Shown: positions 1-8,898 of the stretch, piece after piece
Layout of the letters: each line of letters begins with the position of its first letter
How positions within the stretch are numbered: the first letter of the stretch is position 1
Assembly (NCBI RefSeq): GCF_001877785.1
Contig: NZ_MINN01000044.1
Span: 1-64,000, forward strand
DNA from: Rossellomorea aquimaris
GTDB taxonomy: Bacteria; Bacillota; Bacilli; Bacillales; Bacillaceae_B
Direction: 5' to 3'
DNA length: 64,000 bases
Translations under genes and position numbers: made by a program
Notes under the pieces: model-generated
Seen by the model: only the letters and a program-made list of their open reading frames with translations
What the model was told of the DNA's origin: nothing
The model's database searches: none

Positions 1-223
<223 letters not shown>

Positions 224-331
224 AGTTTGAATAGCTCTTGTTTGCAACGATTCAATCGTTGCGGTAAATCTAGAATTAACGTTGACGTAATTGTCTTGTT
301 TTGTTCAGTTTTCAAGGTTCAATGGTTTGTA
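224..331 (-). other. 16S leader / tRNA-16S spacer
   Basis: This spacer contains, on the minus strand, ACCTTGAAAACTGAACAAAA, a segment typical of Bacillus rRNA leaders and spacers that takes part in processing stems and antitermination. A small inverted repeat (GCAACGATTGAATCGTTGC) lies at about 245-265. No convincing -35/-10 pair is seen, which favours co-transcription of tRNAs and rRNA. Function is inferred from known rRNA leaders. Confidence 0.6.
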
Positions 332-405
332 TGGAGCGGGTGATGGGAATCGAACCCACGACATCAGCTTGGAAGGCTGAGGTTTTACCATTAAACTACA
401 CCCGC
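332..405 (-). tRNA. tRNA-Gly (TCC)
   Basis: Cloverleaf with acceptor GCGGGTG, anticodon loop CTTCCAA (anticodon TCC), T-loop GGTTCGATTCC and encoded CCA. It is the last tRNA of the cluster before the 16S gene. Confidence 0.97.
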
Positions 406-425
406 ATATATAATATGTATTGTGG

Positions 426-502
426 TGGTCGGGAAGACAGGATTCGAACCTGCGACCCCTTGGTCCCAAACCAAGTGCTCTACCAAGCTGAGCTACTTCC
501 CG
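426..502 (-). tRNA. tRNA-Pro (TGG)
   Basis: Acceptor CGGGAAG, anticodon TGG in loop TTTGGGA, T-arm GCAGGTTCGAATCCTGT, encoded CCA. Part of the eleven-tRNA cluster. Confidence 0.97.
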
Positions 503-555
503 TTTCAGAAGCATTTACTTATTCATTCTTTCATACCCGCTTGTAGAAGAATTAG

Positions 556-632
556 TGGCGCGCCCGAGAGGAGTCGAACCCCTAACCTTTTGATCCGTAG
601 TCAAACGCTCTATCCAATTGAGCTACGGGCGC
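556..632 (-). tRNA. tRNA-Arg (ACG)
   Basis: Acceptor GCGCCCG, anticodon ACG (ICG after editing, reading CGU/CGC/CGA), discriminator G, encoded CCA. It would read the CGC proposed as specifier codon of the argS T-box at 31513-31515. Confidence 0.97.
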
Positions 633-648
633 AGTATGTTAGAACCTT

Positions 649-734
<86 letters not shown>

Positions 735-807
735 ATTTTTTAAAAGCGACAAACACTATTGTAACTAGGAATTTCTGTTATGTCAATACTTTTTTAAAAA
801 ATAATAA

Positions 808-889
808 TGCGGGTGAAGGGACTTGAACCCCCACGCCTTGCGGCGCCAGATCCTAAGTCTGGTGCGTCTGCCAATTCCGCCACACCCGC
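808..889 (-). tRNA. tRNA-Leu (TAG)
   Basis: Class II tRNA with acceptor GCGGGTG and anticodon loop CTTAGGA (TAG). CCA is not encoded: the discriminator A is followed by TTA, so CCA must be added by tRNA nucleotidyltransferase. Confidence 0.96.
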
Positions 890-926
890 ATGTAATGAGA
901 TAGATATTTGCCTTTTGCAAAATCTA

Positions 927-1002
927 TGGTGAGCCATGAAGGACTCGAACCTTCGACCCTCTGATTAAAAGTCAGATGCTCTACCAACTGAGCTAATGGC
1001 TC
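927..1002 (-). tRNA. tRNA-Lys (TTT)
   Basis: Acceptor GAGCCAT, anticodon loop CTTTTAA (TTT), T-arm GAAGGTTCGAGTCCTTC, encoded CCA. Confidence 0.97.
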
Positions 1003-1006
1003 ATAA

Positions 1007-1081
1007 TGGCTGGGCTAGCTGGATTCGAACCAACGCATGTCGCAGTCAAAGTGCGATGCCTTACCGCTTGGCTATAGCCCA
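1007..1081 (-). tRNA. tRNA-Gln (TTG)
   Basis: Acceptor TGGGCTA, anticodon loop CTTTGAC (TTG), discriminator G, encoded CCA. Only 4 bp separate it from tRNA-Lys. Confidence 0.97.
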
Positions 1082-1157
1082 ATGCCTCGAAAAGTGACGA
1101 GGTTTATATGATAACATGTCCGCCTCGTGGTCGTCAACCACTTTCCTTAAAAAATTC

Positions 1158-1234
1158 TGGCGGTCCGGACGGGACTCGAACCCGCGACCTCCTGCGTGAC
1201 AGGCAGGCATTCTAACCAACTGAACTACCGGACC
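1158..1234 (-). tRNA. tRNA-Asp (GTC)
   Basis: Acceptor GGTCCGG, anticodon loop CTGTCAC (GTC), T-arm GCGGGTTCGAGTCCCGT, encoded CCA. Confidence 0.97.
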
Positions 1235-1345
1235 AAAGCTTTTTGCGATAGCAAAACAGTTATCATTAAGTACTTCCGTGAAATAACTTCCATACGATCT
1301 TAAATATGTTATCTCACATTTAATTTTGAAATGGAAATCAAAATA

Positions 1346-1417
1346 TGACCCGTACGGGATTCGAACCCGTGTTACCGCCGTGAAAGGGCGGTGTCTTAAC
1401 CGCTTGACCAACGGGCC
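1346..1417 (-). tRNA. tRNA-Glu (TTC)
   Basis: Acceptor GGCCCGT pairs with ACGGGTC (one G-U pair). Anticodon loop CTTTCAC gives TTC. CCA is not encoded. Confidence 0.97.
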
Positions 1418-1435
1418 AGGATAATAGAAATGTAA

Positions 1436-1526
1436 TGGCGGAGAAGGAGGGATTTGAACCCTCGCGCCAGTTGCCCGACCTACACCCTTAGCAGGGGCGC
1501 CTCTTCAGCCACTTGAGTACTTCTCC
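1436..1526 (-). tRNA. tRNA-Ser (GCT)
   Basis: Class II tRNA with long variable arm; anticodon loop CTGCTAA (GCT); acceptor GGAGAAG; encoded CCA. Confidence 0.97.
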
Positions 1527-1533
1527 ATAAAAA

Positions 1534-1608
1534 TGGCTCCGCAGGCAGGATTCGAACCTGCGACCGATCGGTTAACAGCCGATAGCTCTACCACTGAGCT
1601 ACTGCGGA
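1534..1608 (-). tRNA. tRNA-Asn (GTT)
   Basis: Acceptor TCCGCAG, anticodon loop CTGTTAA (GTT), encoded CCA. First gene of the cluster in transcription order, just downstream of the consensus promoter at 1655-1683. Confidence 0.97.
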
Positions 1609-1654
1609 ACGTGAAGTATTCTAACGCATTTAAAATGTCTTATCGACTCTTTCG

Positions 1655-1683
1655 ATTATAATGACTCAGTAACTTCTTGTCAA
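1655..1683 (-). promoter_or_regulatory. stable-RNA promoter (sigma-A consensus)
   Basis: On the minus strand there is a perfect TTGACA (1678-1683), a 17-bp spacer and a perfect TATAAT (1655-1660). Transcription would start near 1648 and run into tRNA-Asn and on through the cluster to 16S. A perfect match at both hexamers is rare and typical of stable-RNA promoters. Confidence 0.9.
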
Positions 1684-1740
1684 TAATTTTTGAGAGAGTT
1701 TTTATAAAAACATACGCAGTCTGTACCGTTCATTCTATGA

Positions 1741-2208
1741 TTATAACTCCTGCATGAGTTCTTCTTTGAATACAAGCTTTCCTTTGCACTTTCCGCACAC
1801 ATACTTCTTTGTATCAATCCTTCTTCTCCTTTTAAACATGAGGTTGCATTTTGAACAGGAATAAATGAGGATCCGCCTGTTCTTTTTTGTTTTTTGCAGC
1901 GGGGTGCAGTGTCTGGCACCTCCCACTTGTTCGAGGAGAAATTTGAACTCCGGGTCTCTGTGCTTGTATCCCTTCCCTTCTATATGAAGATGATAGTGAC
2001 AGAGTTCATGTTTGATGATCCCTATCAATTCGGGTAATCCGTGTTCTTCGAGATACTTTCCGTTAATATCGATGTTGTGGCTCCCGAGCATATATCTCCC
2101 GCCTGTAGTCCTGAGCCTGGTGTTGAAGTAAGCTTTGTGGCGGAATGGTTTTTGAAAATGCCGGATTGAAATCTCTTCAACCAGTGACTGCAGTTCTTGA
2201 TTGGTCAT
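1741..2208 (-). CDS. sprT: SprT-like zinc metalloprotein (YdcK)
   Basis: 155 residues. The SprT-like metalloprotease fold shows its zinc motif H67-E68-x-x-H71 (HELCHYH) and a C-terminal zinc ribbon with two CxxC pairs (CSKC near 118 and CGKC near 138). Members of this family are small zinc proteins related to the DNA-protein-crosslink protease SPRTN; the role in Bacillus is not established. The position next to the trn cluster and tex matches ydcK of B. subtilis. The SD AAGGAGAATAAGC precedes the ATG. It is transcribed away from cmpA and could read toward the tRNA cluster. Confidence 0.9.
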   Translation of the reverse strand: MTNQELQSLVEEISIRHFQKPFRHKAYFNTRLRTTGGRYMLGSHNIDINGKYLEEHGLPELIGIIKHELCHYHLHIEGKGYKHRDPEFKFLLEQVGGARHCTPLQKTKKNRRILIYSCSKCNLMFKRRRRIDTKKYVCGKCKGKLVFKEELMQEL

Positions 2209-2352
2209 GCTTATTCTCCTTTAACTGTTCGTTGCCGCGCACAGGACAACCTTTTGTTTCATACAATTAGATTATATAACATCCAGAAGGAATGGACATC
2301 GGCCATCAGTTCAAGAATGTTTTCTAAGAGATTGGAATAAGGAGGGTGCCTT

Positions 2353-2469
2353 ATGCCAAACTGGCTCGTGAATCAGATGAGGAAGGCATATCTTGAGAAG
2401 AATCGTTATCAGATCAAGCTTCTTAATCAATGCTGGAATTTTTATAGGAAGAAAAACTTCCCTCAATAA
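2353..2469 (+). CDS. cmpA: cortex morphogenetic protein CmpA
   Basis: A 38-codon gene beginning MPNWL and containing YQIKLLNQCWNFYRKK, recognisable as CmpA. In B. subtilis this is a small mother-cell protein that acts as an adaptor for ClpXP degradation of SpoIVA in the checkpoint coupling coat assembly to cortex synthesis. An AGGAGGG ribosome site lies 7 nt before the ATG. It is the only plus-strand gene in the first 14 kb and shares a terminator with tex. A CATACAAT at 2260-2267 resembles a sigma-E -10 element, but no good -35 is seen. It is easily missed because of its length. Confidence 0.9.
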   Translation: MPNWLVNQMRKAYLEKNRYQIKLLNQCWNFYRKKNFPQ

Positions 2470-2493
2470 TAAAAAAAGTTCGCAGAAGCTGAT

Positions 2494-2536
2494 AAAAAAG
2501 CTGACTTGGTGGAGTTGCAGTCAAGTCAGCTTTTTT
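2494..2536. terminator. bidirectional terminator cmpA/tex
   Basis: Stem AAAAAAGCTGACTTG / CAAGTCAGCTTTTTT with A- and T-tracts on both sides. It serves cmpA on plus and tex on minus. Confidence 0.9.
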
Positions 2537-2551
2537 ATCTTCCCTAATTAA

Positions 2552-4720
2552 TCATTGAATCATCGTCAAGGCAACTCTGCCTTTTTTCACATCTACACTG
2601 TCCACCCAGACGGTTACAACATCTCCGACGGATACGACATCAAGCGGATGCTTGACGAAGCCTTGTTTCAGCTTCGAGATGTGGACAAGTCCATCCTGTT
2701 TTACGCCGATATCGACAAACGCTCCGAAATCAACGACATTGCGGACGGTTCCCTGAAGCTCCATTCCTTCTTTAAGATCCTCAAGTTTAAGGACATCTTT
2801 TTTAAGCAGTGGTTTGGGGAATTCATCACGCGGATCTCTTCCGGGACGGATCAACGCATCGATGATATCTTTCAGGGTCAGCTTCCCGATTCCCAGTTCT
2901 TCAGAGAGTTCGTTTACATTCAGTTGATTAAGAGCTTGTCTCAATTCTTCACTCCCGATCGCTTCTTCACTGAACCCCGTTTTGGACAGCAGCTTTTTGA
3001 CATCTCCGTAGTTATCCGGGTGGATGGGCGTACGGTCAAGAACGTCCGTTCCGTCCGTGATTCGCAGGAAGCCTATACTCTGCTCGTAAGTTTTTGCACC
3101 AAGTCTCGGGATTTTCTTCAATTGCGCCCTCGATTTGAACTTCCCTTCTTCCTCTCTTTTTTTGACGATATTATTAGCTACCGTTTTAGAGAGGCCAGCA
3201 ACGTATTGCAGCAGCGAGGAAGAGGCTGTGTTTACATTTACCCCTACCTTGTTAACGGCTGTCTCCACGACGAACGTCAGCGATTCGTTAAGTTTTTTCT
3301 GGGAAACATCATGCTGGTATTGTCCGACACCCACAGATTTCGGATCGATTTTTACCAGTTCGGCAAGGGGATCCTGCAATCTTCTGGCGATGGATACAGC
3401 ACTTCTTTCCTCGACCTGGAGAGAAGGAAATTCTTCTCTCGCCACGTCGGAGGCTGAGTATACACTGGCACCCGCTTCATTCACAATCAAATAGAAGATT
3501 TCTTTATTGATGCTTTTCAAAACGTCAGCCACGAATTGTTCAGTCTCTCTCGAAGCCGTTCCGTTTCCGACGGCCACTACCTCTATCGAGTATTTGCTGA
3601 TGATTTTCTTCATCATTTCTTCAGATGCAGCCTTTTGTGATTTGGGCGGATGCGGGTATATGACACTTACTTCCAGCATCTTCCCGGTTTCGTCAATCAC
3701 CGCAAGCTTACACCCTGTTCTGTAGGCCGGGTCCACCCCAAGAACCATCTTTCCTTTCATAGGAGGCTGAAGAAGGAGGTTCCTAAGGTTTTCTGAGAAA
3801 ATATGAATGGCTTGATCTTCTGCTTTTTCCGTCAGTTCATTACGAATTTCCCTCTCGACAGACGGCTGGATCAGTCGTTTATAGGCATCCTCGACCGCCT
3901 CTTTGACAAGGGGAACCACTGGTGAGTGGACATTTTTTATTACCTGTTTTTGCAGATAGTGAAGAATCGAGTCTATGTCAGGCTGGATATTCACTTTGAT
4001 GATATCCTCTTTTTCTCCTCTATTCATCGCGAGAACACGGTGCGGGACGACTTTGCTGACAGGTTCGCTGTATTCATAGTACATCTCAAAAACGTTCTTC
4101 TCATCTTTTTCTTCATTTTTTACTTTTGTTTCGATGACACCCTTGCGGAATGTGTGATTTCTTATGTATTCACGGTATGCTGCTTCGTCGGAAATGATTT
4201 CTGCGATGATGTCCTTTGCTCCGGCAAGTGCTTCGTCAGCCGTGGTCACTTCTTTTTCATCAGAGATATAGCGGGCCGCTTCCTGTTGGACGTCAGCCGA
4301 TGCCGGGAAAGTCATGATCCAGCCGGCTAATGGTTCCAGTCCTTTTTCTTTGGCCACAGTCGCTTTCGTACGCCGTTTTTGTTTGAAGGGCCGGTACAAG
4401 TCCTCTACCTTTTGCAATTTGTCGGCTTTTCTGATGGCTTGTGACAATTCATCTGTCAGTTTTCCTTGTTCATCGATCAGCCTAAGGACTTCTTCTTTTC
4501 TTTGCTCCAGGTTTTGGAGGTAGTTCCACTGCTCCATGATATCTTTGATCTGCACTTCATCCAGTGCCCCGGTTTGTTCTTTCCGGTAGCGGGCGATGAA
4601 TGGTACTGTGTTGCCTTCTTCCAATAGGGATATAACATTCTTTACGTTTTTAAGAGATATGTTTACTTTTTTAGAAACGCTTTGCAATAAGTTTTCTTGA
4701 TTCGTTATCGTTACAGTCAA
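2552..4720 (-). CDS. tex: Tex-family RNA-binding transcription accessory protein
   Basis: About 722 residues. Tex N-terminal helical domain, YqgF/RuvC-like domain (GVDPAYRTGCKLAVID near residue 330), helix-hairpin-helix repeats (about 490-560) and a C-terminal S1 domain (GTVRNVVDFGAFVDIGV). Tex proteins bind RNA and affect transcription; this is the ydcI equivalent. I prefer the TTG at 4718-4720, because GGAGGT (4728-4733) sits 7 nt before it. The upstream in-frame ATG at 4733-4735 overlaps that SD and would start inside it. Length fits the family (about 720). Confidence 0.95.
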   Translation of the reverse strand: MTVTITNQENLLQSVSKKVNISLKNVKNVISLLEEGNTVPFIARYRKEQTGALDEVQIKDIMEQWNYLQNLEQRKEEVLRLIDEQGKLTDELSQAIRKADKLQKVEDLYRPFKQKRRTKATVAKEKGLEPLAGWIMTFPASADVQQEAARYISDEKEVTTADEALAGAKDIIAEIISDEAAYREYIRNHTFRKGVIETKVKNEEKDEKNVFEMYYEYSEPVSKVVPHRVLAMNRGEKEDIIKVNIQPDIDSILHYLQKQVIKNVHSPVVPLVKEAVEDAYKRLIQPSVEREIRNELTEKAEDQAIHIFSENLRNLLLQPPMKGKMVLGVDPAYRTGCKLAVIDETGKMLEVSVIYPHPPKSQKAASEEMMKKIISKYSIEVVAVGNGTASRETEQFVADVLKSINKEIFYLIVNEAGASVYSASDVAREEFPSLQVEERSAVSIARRLQDPLAELVKIDPKSVGVGQYQHDVSQKKLNESLTFVVETAVNKVGVNVNTASSSLLQYVAGLSKTVANNIVKKREEEGKFKSRAQLKKIPRLGAKTYEQSIGFLRITDGTDVLDRTPIHPDNYGDVKKLLSKTGFSEEAIGSEELRQALNQLNVNELSEELGIGKLTLKDIIDALIRPGRDPRDEFPKPLLKKDVLKLEDLKEGMELQGTVRNVVDFGAFVDIGVKQDGLVHISKLKQGFVKHPLDVVSVGDVVTVWVDSVDVKKGRVALTMIQ

Positions 4721-4925
4721 TGTTACGACCTCCATCTAAAAGGTTTCCCTTTAAGTTTACCATATGGAGAAGCAAAGTTCTTTTTACACATAACAGATGC
4801 ATCCGTTTGGCACTAATATTTTATAGCATTGACTATTAATTACCTCTTTTGATTTCCGTGCAAGACTTCCCTTTCCTCGGATAGCCCGTGAGCCTCCTCG
4901 TCACTCCGTTTCTTCGGGGTATCAC

Positions 4926-5047
4926 TTGTCCAGCTCCAGGGCTCATAGGTACATGTCATAAGCCAAACCGACCAAGAAGGCAAAGAACACCTTCCAGTCC
5001 GATTCGTCTTACGCCACCCGCCTCTCTTCAAAGCCCTTCCGCTTTTC
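4926..5047. repeat. Bacillus-type dispersed palindromic repeat, copy 1
   Basis: 122 bp bounded by TTGTCCAGCT and CCGCTTTTC, with an internal AAGGCAAAGAACRCCTT core. It shares ends, core and length with 27318-27440. The family resembles the imperfect palindromic intergenic repeats common in Bacillus. This copy is more degenerate than the other. It lies in the 500-bp gap between tex and rsbX, which otherwise holds no convincing gene. Confidence 0.8.
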
Positions 5048-5199
5048 TGATAAGCTACTCTTGCCGCAGGAGTCTTCATATTGCACTCCAATCAACCGCT
5101 GGAAAATAACTTAATCAAATTTACTTGATCACGGCTTTAGTTCAGAATAAGTCCCCCGGTCAAAACTTCACTTAAAATCCTTCCCCTAAAAACAAAAAA

Positions 5200-5233
5200 G
5201 AAAGCTTACCCTTTTCGTTTAGAGTAAGCTTCC
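5200..5233 (-). terminator. sigB operon terminator
   Basis: Stem AAGCTTAC / GTAAGCTT followed on the minus strand by TTCTTTTTTG. It overlaps the last codons of rsbX, so the operon ends right at the rsbX stop. Confidence 0.9.
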
Positions 5234-5815
5234 TAATATATAGGTGGTGTCGTCGGCTGTTTCGTCGACCCGGGTGTGAATGTCGTGCACAGTACTGTGC
5301 AATGTTGGATACTTTTGCAGGATTGTCTTAACTCCTGAAATATTCAGTCCATCTGAGTGAAGCAGGAATCTCGAGTTTGGCACGTACGAATATCGTTTTG
5401 TCTGATATTTTTGCGGCCTTCCGGATAAATAACCGGTTACCGGGAGCGGATAGGTAATTTTGCCTTCAGGAGAATACAAATAAAACCGTATATTCCCTAC
5501 ACAGCTGTAGACGAATTCTTTTGAGTGGTAATACGCCTTGATGATGGCCACTGCTGCCCCGCGCTTCTTCTGAAGGGCGGTGTTGCATAGATCCATCAGC
5601 ACCTCAACATCTTCATGGTGGTTCTTCTCAACGATTTCCACCACTTCATGAGATGATTCATAGGCGAATTTACCACTTCCCAATCCATCTGCCAATACGC
5701 AGACAAAGTAGTCATTGGTTGAGACATAATAGTAACTGTCTCCGCAGTAAGGGTCACCGTTTTTTGAAAATTGTTCTGCATAGAGCTCAATTTCATTTTG
5801 TTGAAAATAACCCAT
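5219..5815 (-). CDS. rsbX: RsbX, PP2C phosphatase of RsbS/RsbR
   Basis: 198 residues, the usual RsbX length. PP2C metal-binding motifs are visible: D26 (GDSYYY), ADGLGSG with D43, HSDGL, and a C-terminal DETADDTTY. In B. subtilis RsbX dephosphorylates RsbS and RsbR, resetting the stressosome after stress. The start codon shares one base with the sigB stop (TAATG), implying translational coupling. Last gene of the operon. Confidence 0.96.
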   Translation of the reverse strand: MGYFQQNEIELYAEQFSKNGDPYCGDSYYYVSTNDYFVCVLADGLGSGKFAYESSHEVVEIVEKNHHEDVEVLMDLCNTALQKKRGAAVAIIKAYYHSKEFVYSCVGNIRFYLYSPEGKITYPLPVTGYLSGRPQKYQTKRYSYVPNSRFLLHSDGLNISGVKTILQKYPTLHSTVHDIHTRVDETADDTTYILGSLL

Positions 5816-6612
5816 TAATAATGACTCTCCGACTCGAAAGTTTCCTCCTGGATTGCTTCCCGCAGCTTCTTGATTGCTCTGCGCTGCAAACGGGAGACAT
5901 GCATTTGAGAAATTCCAAGCTTCTCCCCTGCTTCTTTTTGACTCAGGTTCTCAAGGTAAGTATACTGGATGATCGATTTCTCTCTGTCAGAGAGGACATG
6001 CAGCACTTTCTCCAGGACCATCCGTTGATTAACCTTCTCGTAGCCCTCATCCGGATTCCCTACTATGTCCAGTATCGTAACGGTACTCCCCTCAGAATCT
6101 GCTTCAATGGAATGATCCACTGAAAGGGCCTGATAACTTCTGCCCATTTCCATTGCTTCCAACACTTCTTCTTCACTTACTTCAAGGTATTCAGCAATTT
6201 CATGAACTTGCGGAGAACGTTCCAATTGATTAGTTAACTCTTCTACGGTTGATTTGATCTTCGGACCGAGCTCTTTGATTCTTCTGGGAACATGAACACT
6301 CCAAGTCTTGTCACGAAGGAAGCGCTTGATTTCCCCGATGATCGTAGGAATGGCAAATGCTTCGAAGGACCTCCCGAAAGATTCATCATAGCGCCTGATT
6401 GCACCAAGCAGACCGATCATGCCGACCTGGATGATATCTTCATGAAAAGACCTGCCTTTTGAGTACTTTCTCGCAATGGATTCCACCAGGTTTTGATAGT
6501 GGAGGATAAGCTCGCTTTGAGCCTCATCGTCCTGATGCTCCTGATAGTCCTTGATCCATTGAAGAACTTTTTCTTTTTGAGCCTGCTGATCAGGTTGAGA
6601 TAGTTTTTTCAT
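5815..6612 (-). CDS. sigB: RNA polymerase sigma factor SigB
   Basis: 265 residues. Sigma-70 region 2 (HEDIIQVGMIGLLGAIRRYD), region 3 and region 4 (SQKEAGEKLGISQMHVSRLQ) are intact. It directs the general stress regulon and is held inactive by RsbW. It overlaps rsbW by 23 bp and rsbX by 1 bp. It is expressed from upstream housekeeping transcription and from the internal sigma-B promoter at 7442-7467, giving positive feedback. Confidence 0.98.
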   Translation of the reverse strand: MKKLSQPDQQAQKEKVLQWIKDYQEHQDDEAQSELILHYQNLVESIARKYSKGRSFHEDIIQVGMIGLLGAIRRYDESFGRSFEAFAIPTIIGEIKRFLRDKTWSVHVPRRIKELGPKIKSTVEELTNQLERSPQVHEIAEYLEVSEEEVLEAMEMGRSYQALSVDHSIEADSEGSTVTILDIVGNPDEGYEKVNQRMVLEKVLHVLSDREKSIIQYTYLENLSQKEAGEKLGISQMHVSRLQRRAIKKLREAIQEETFESESHY

Positions 6613-7060
6613 CCCTCTCCACCTGCTCTCCTGAAAGGAATTTGGTCATGAAGACCGTGACTCCCTCTTTATGGTGTACCTTTACATCATCCATAAGGCT
6701 CTCGATCAGGTAAAGACCCAATCCACCTTCTCTTAGGAATTCAACTGAATGATCGGCATGATATGGACCGACAGCACTGCGGATTGCTTTAAAGTCAAAG
6801 CTTTCCCCGTGATCTGCCACCATTACCTCTAAACGGTCTTCGTAAAGGGCAAAGCCGACCACCACTTCTCCGTCACCACCTTTATAAGCATGCTGGACAG
6901 CGTTTGTGATCGCTTCGCTTGTGGCGATCTTCAAGTCCTCTATCGCATCATAATCAAAGCCCATACGGCTGGATATCCCTGACAGCGTCAGACGAATAAC
7001 CCCTACGTATTCAGGCTTCGCGGGAATTTTCATCTCGATGTAATCAAAAGCTTGCATCAT
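6590..7060 (-). CDS. rsbW: RsbW anti-sigma-B factor / serine kinase
   Basis: 156 residues, a GHKL-fold kinase. The N-box (SEAITNAVQHAY), G1 box (DHGESFD) and G2 box (GGLGLYLIESLMDDV) are present. RsbW binds and inhibits SigB, and phosphorylates RsbV. It overlaps rsbV by 4 bp and sigB by 23 bp, the normal coupled arrangement that keeps antagonist, anti-sigma and sigma factor in balance. Confidence 0.97.
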   Translation of the reverse strand: MMQAFDYIEMKIPAKPEYVGVIRLTLSGISSRMGFDYDAIEDLKIATSEAITNAVQHAYKGGDGEVVVGFALYEDRLEVMVADHGESFDFKAIRSAVGPYHADHSVEFLREGGLGLYLIESLMDDVKVHHKEGVTVFMTKFLSGEQVERDEKTIST

Positions 7061-7392
7061 TCAACTCCACCTTCTACCTTGGAATTTATATTCATAATAT
7101 CCCCTAAACCTGTAATATCAAACAATCTTCTCAGACGATCGGATAAACCGACAAGTTTAAGCTGACCGCCGCGTGCGTTGACCGTCTTGAACAGCCCTAC
7201 AAACACACCGAGTCCGGTACTGTCCATATAGGATACTTCTGAAAGGTCTACAACGATATCTTTATCATTCTCAGCTTCGGCAGAAGGGTGAAGGGTTTCT
7301 TTAAGCTTAGGTGCTGTATATGCATCAATTTCTCCGGCTACTTTTACAAATAATTCGCTCTCTCTCTCTTGCATATCTATTGACAAGTTCAT
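7057..7392 (-). CDS. rsbV: RsbV anti-anti-sigma factor
   Basis: 111 residues, STAS domain. The phosphoserine motif is YMDSTGLG with the expected site at S58. Unphosphorylated RsbV binds RsbW and frees SigB. I start at ATG 7392 because AAAGGTGGT lies just upstream. A longer reading from 7419 begins inside that leader and has no SD. Immediately upstream is the sigma-B promoter. Confidence 0.97.
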   Translation of the reverse strand: MNLSIDMQERESELFVKVAGEIDAYTAPKLKETLHPSAEAENDKDIVVDLSEVSYMDSTGLGVFVGLFKTVNARGGQLKLVGLSDRLRRLFDITGLGDIMNINSKVEGGVE

Positions 7393-7441
7393 AAAATGAC
7401 CACCTTTTTTAGAAAACATTATAATAAAGTCTCTTATTCGT

Positions 7442-7467
7442 TTACCCCATTAGGAAGGGAGATAAAC
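7442..7467 (-). promoter_or_regulatory. sigma-B promoter before rsbV
   Basis: Minus strand GTTTAT (7462-7467), 14-bp spacer, GGGTAA (7442-7447), a near-consensus sigma-B promoter (GTTTAA-N12-14-GGGTAT). It lies between rsbU and rsbV, as the autoregulatory promoter does in B. subtilis. Confidence 0.9.
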
Positions 7468-7472
7468 AAGAT

Positions 7473-8483
7473 TCAGGAATTTCTTTTTATAATAATAAGG
7501 GTGAAGTCATCACGCAGTTCAAAATGCTGCAGTTTCTCCAGTTCTTTATAGACGTTGGTAACAATTTCATCCGAAGTCAAATGTTTATGCTGGCTGATCA
7601 GATCCACCAGATCTTCTCGTTCAATGAAGCCTTCTTCAGTCCGGCATTCCGTCACTCCGTCTGAAAGCAGGATAATCATGTCTCCCTCTTCAACCCGGCG
7701 TTCATACTGCCTGTACTTGGCTTTTTTATCCACACCCAATAAGAGTCCTTTTGCATCAAGGTCCTCAAATTGGCCGCTTCCGGCATTATAAAAGAAGCCG
7801 GGCTCATGTCCGGCTGATGAATAACTGAACAGGTGTTTACGGGAGTTGTAGACACCGTAAAACATGGTAATGAACATGCTGGCGTCAACGTTCTGCTCCA
7901 CGACCCGATTCAGGCTTTCCAGTACAGCATTCGGTTCATTGCGGTATTCAGGCAGGCTGTCCATTGCATATTTGATCATGGACATGCATAACGCTGCAGG
8001 TATCCCTTTTCCGATTACATCGGCGATCGCGACACTGACAGTATCGTTTTCATCCTGAACAAAGTGATAGTAATCGCCGTTCATCTTCTTGGCGGGAACA
8101 CTGACAGCAGCGATATCCAGCCCTTCGACTGACGGTATGCTTGTACCAAGAAGGGTCTGCTGCATATTGGAAGCAATATCGATTTCATTGTTCAATTCCT
8201 GCTGCTTGCTTCTGAGGCTTTGGTGCTCACGGTATGCAAACCCGTACCCGATCATCACTTCCAGCAAAATGTCAAAAGCATGAAGGACATGATGCGGGAT
8301 ATCCGGCTCCATCTCGAGCATGACGCTCTTATGGAGACTGATGATCTCTTCAGGCGACACATGATGCTCTATTGATTTACGGCTGAATTTCTGACCGAGA
8401 TACAGAGCCTTTTCATCTTGCTCATTCAAGTAGTGCTCTATGATTTCTTTATATTTTGAATCCATCAATTCTCTAAAGTTCAT
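7473..8483 (-). CDS. rsbU: RsbU, PP2C phosphatase of RsbV
   Basis: 336 residues. The N-terminal four-helix RsbT-binding domain (about 1-110) is followed by a SpoIIE/PPM phosphatase domain (MNGDYYHF, VAIADVIGKGIPAALCMSMI, LLSDGVTE, DDFTLIII). When activated by RsbT it dephosphorylates RsbV-P and thereby releases SigB. ATG 8483 follows GGGGGAGTTAC. An upstream extension to 8534 lacks an SD and overlaps rsbT. Length agrees with B. subtilis RsbU. Confidence 0.96.
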   Translation of the reverse strand: MNFRELMDSKYKEIIEHYLNEQDEKALYLGQKFSRKSIEHHVSPEEIISLHKSVMLEMEPDIPHHVLHAFDILLEVMIGYGFAYREHQSLRSKQQELNNEIDIASNMQQTLLGTSIPSVEGLDIAAVSVPAKKMNGDYYHFVQDENDTVSVAIADVIGKGIPAALCMSMIKYAMDSLPEYRNEPNAVLESLNRVVEQNVDASMFITMFYGVYNSRKHLFSYSSAGHEPGFFYNAGSGQFEDLDAKGLLLGVDKKAKYRQYERRVEEGDMIILLSDGVTECRTEEGFIEREDLVDLISQHKHLTSDEIVTNVYKELEKLQHFELRDDFTLIIIKRNS

Positions 8484-8493
8484 GTAACTCCCC

Positions 8494-8895
8494 CTAGCGG
8501 AGCCATTTTGTTGCCCGAATATCCGTCCCTTCACCGGGTACGGATTCTACGTTGAATTCATCCATCAAACGCTTCACTCCAGGCAACCCTGCTCCCAAAC
8601 CACCTGATGTGGAATATCCGTCTTCCATCACTTTCCTTAAATCATTGATACCGGGACCATCATCCAATGCAATGATGCGCACACCTTTTTTTCCGCCGTC
8701 AAAAAGCTTTTCGATGCAGATTTGGCCATGACCAGCATAAAGATAAATATTTCGTGCTAGTTCACTGATGGCAGTAGTGATTCGAGCCTGGTCGACAGTG
8801 CCGAATCCCAGCTCTTTCGCTACATTCCTCCCTAACTGGCGGGCAGCAACGATGTCCCATTCATTCGTGATCTTCACGCAGGATTGGCTATCCAT
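8494..8895 (-). CDS. rsbT: RsbT switch kinase
   Basis: 133 residues, GHKL kinase fold. N-box SELARNIYLYA, G1 box DDGPGI, G2 box GLGAGLPGVKRLMDEF. RsbT phosphorylates RsbS and RsbR in the stressosome, is released, and activates RsbU. It sits 3 bp after rsbS and 10 bp before rsbU. Confidence 0.97.
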   Translation of the reverse strand: MDSQSCVKITNEWDIVAARQLGRNVAKELGFGTVDQARITTAISELARNIYLYAGHGQICIEKLFDGGKKGVRIIALDDGPGINDLRKVMEDGYSTSGGLGAGLPGVKRLMDEFNVESVPGEGTDIRATKWLR

Positions 8896-8898
8896 TCA

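Noticed and set aside
1061..1411. 116-codon minus-strand frame through the tRNA cluster
   Set aside because: It runs through tRNA-Gln, -Asp and -Glu genes; it is an artefact of stop-free RNA genes.
2260..2267. Sigma-E promoter for cmpA
   Set aside because: CATACAAT fits a -10 element, but no matching -35 is present at the proper distance, so it is mentioned only under cmpA.
2555..3457. 300-codon plus-strand frame opposite tex
   Set aside because: It is antisense to the intact tex coding region, with no SD and no recognisable protein.
4840..5109. Two overlapping 70-80 codon frames between tex and rsbX
   Set aside because: They coincide with the dispersed palindromic repeat and have no SD.
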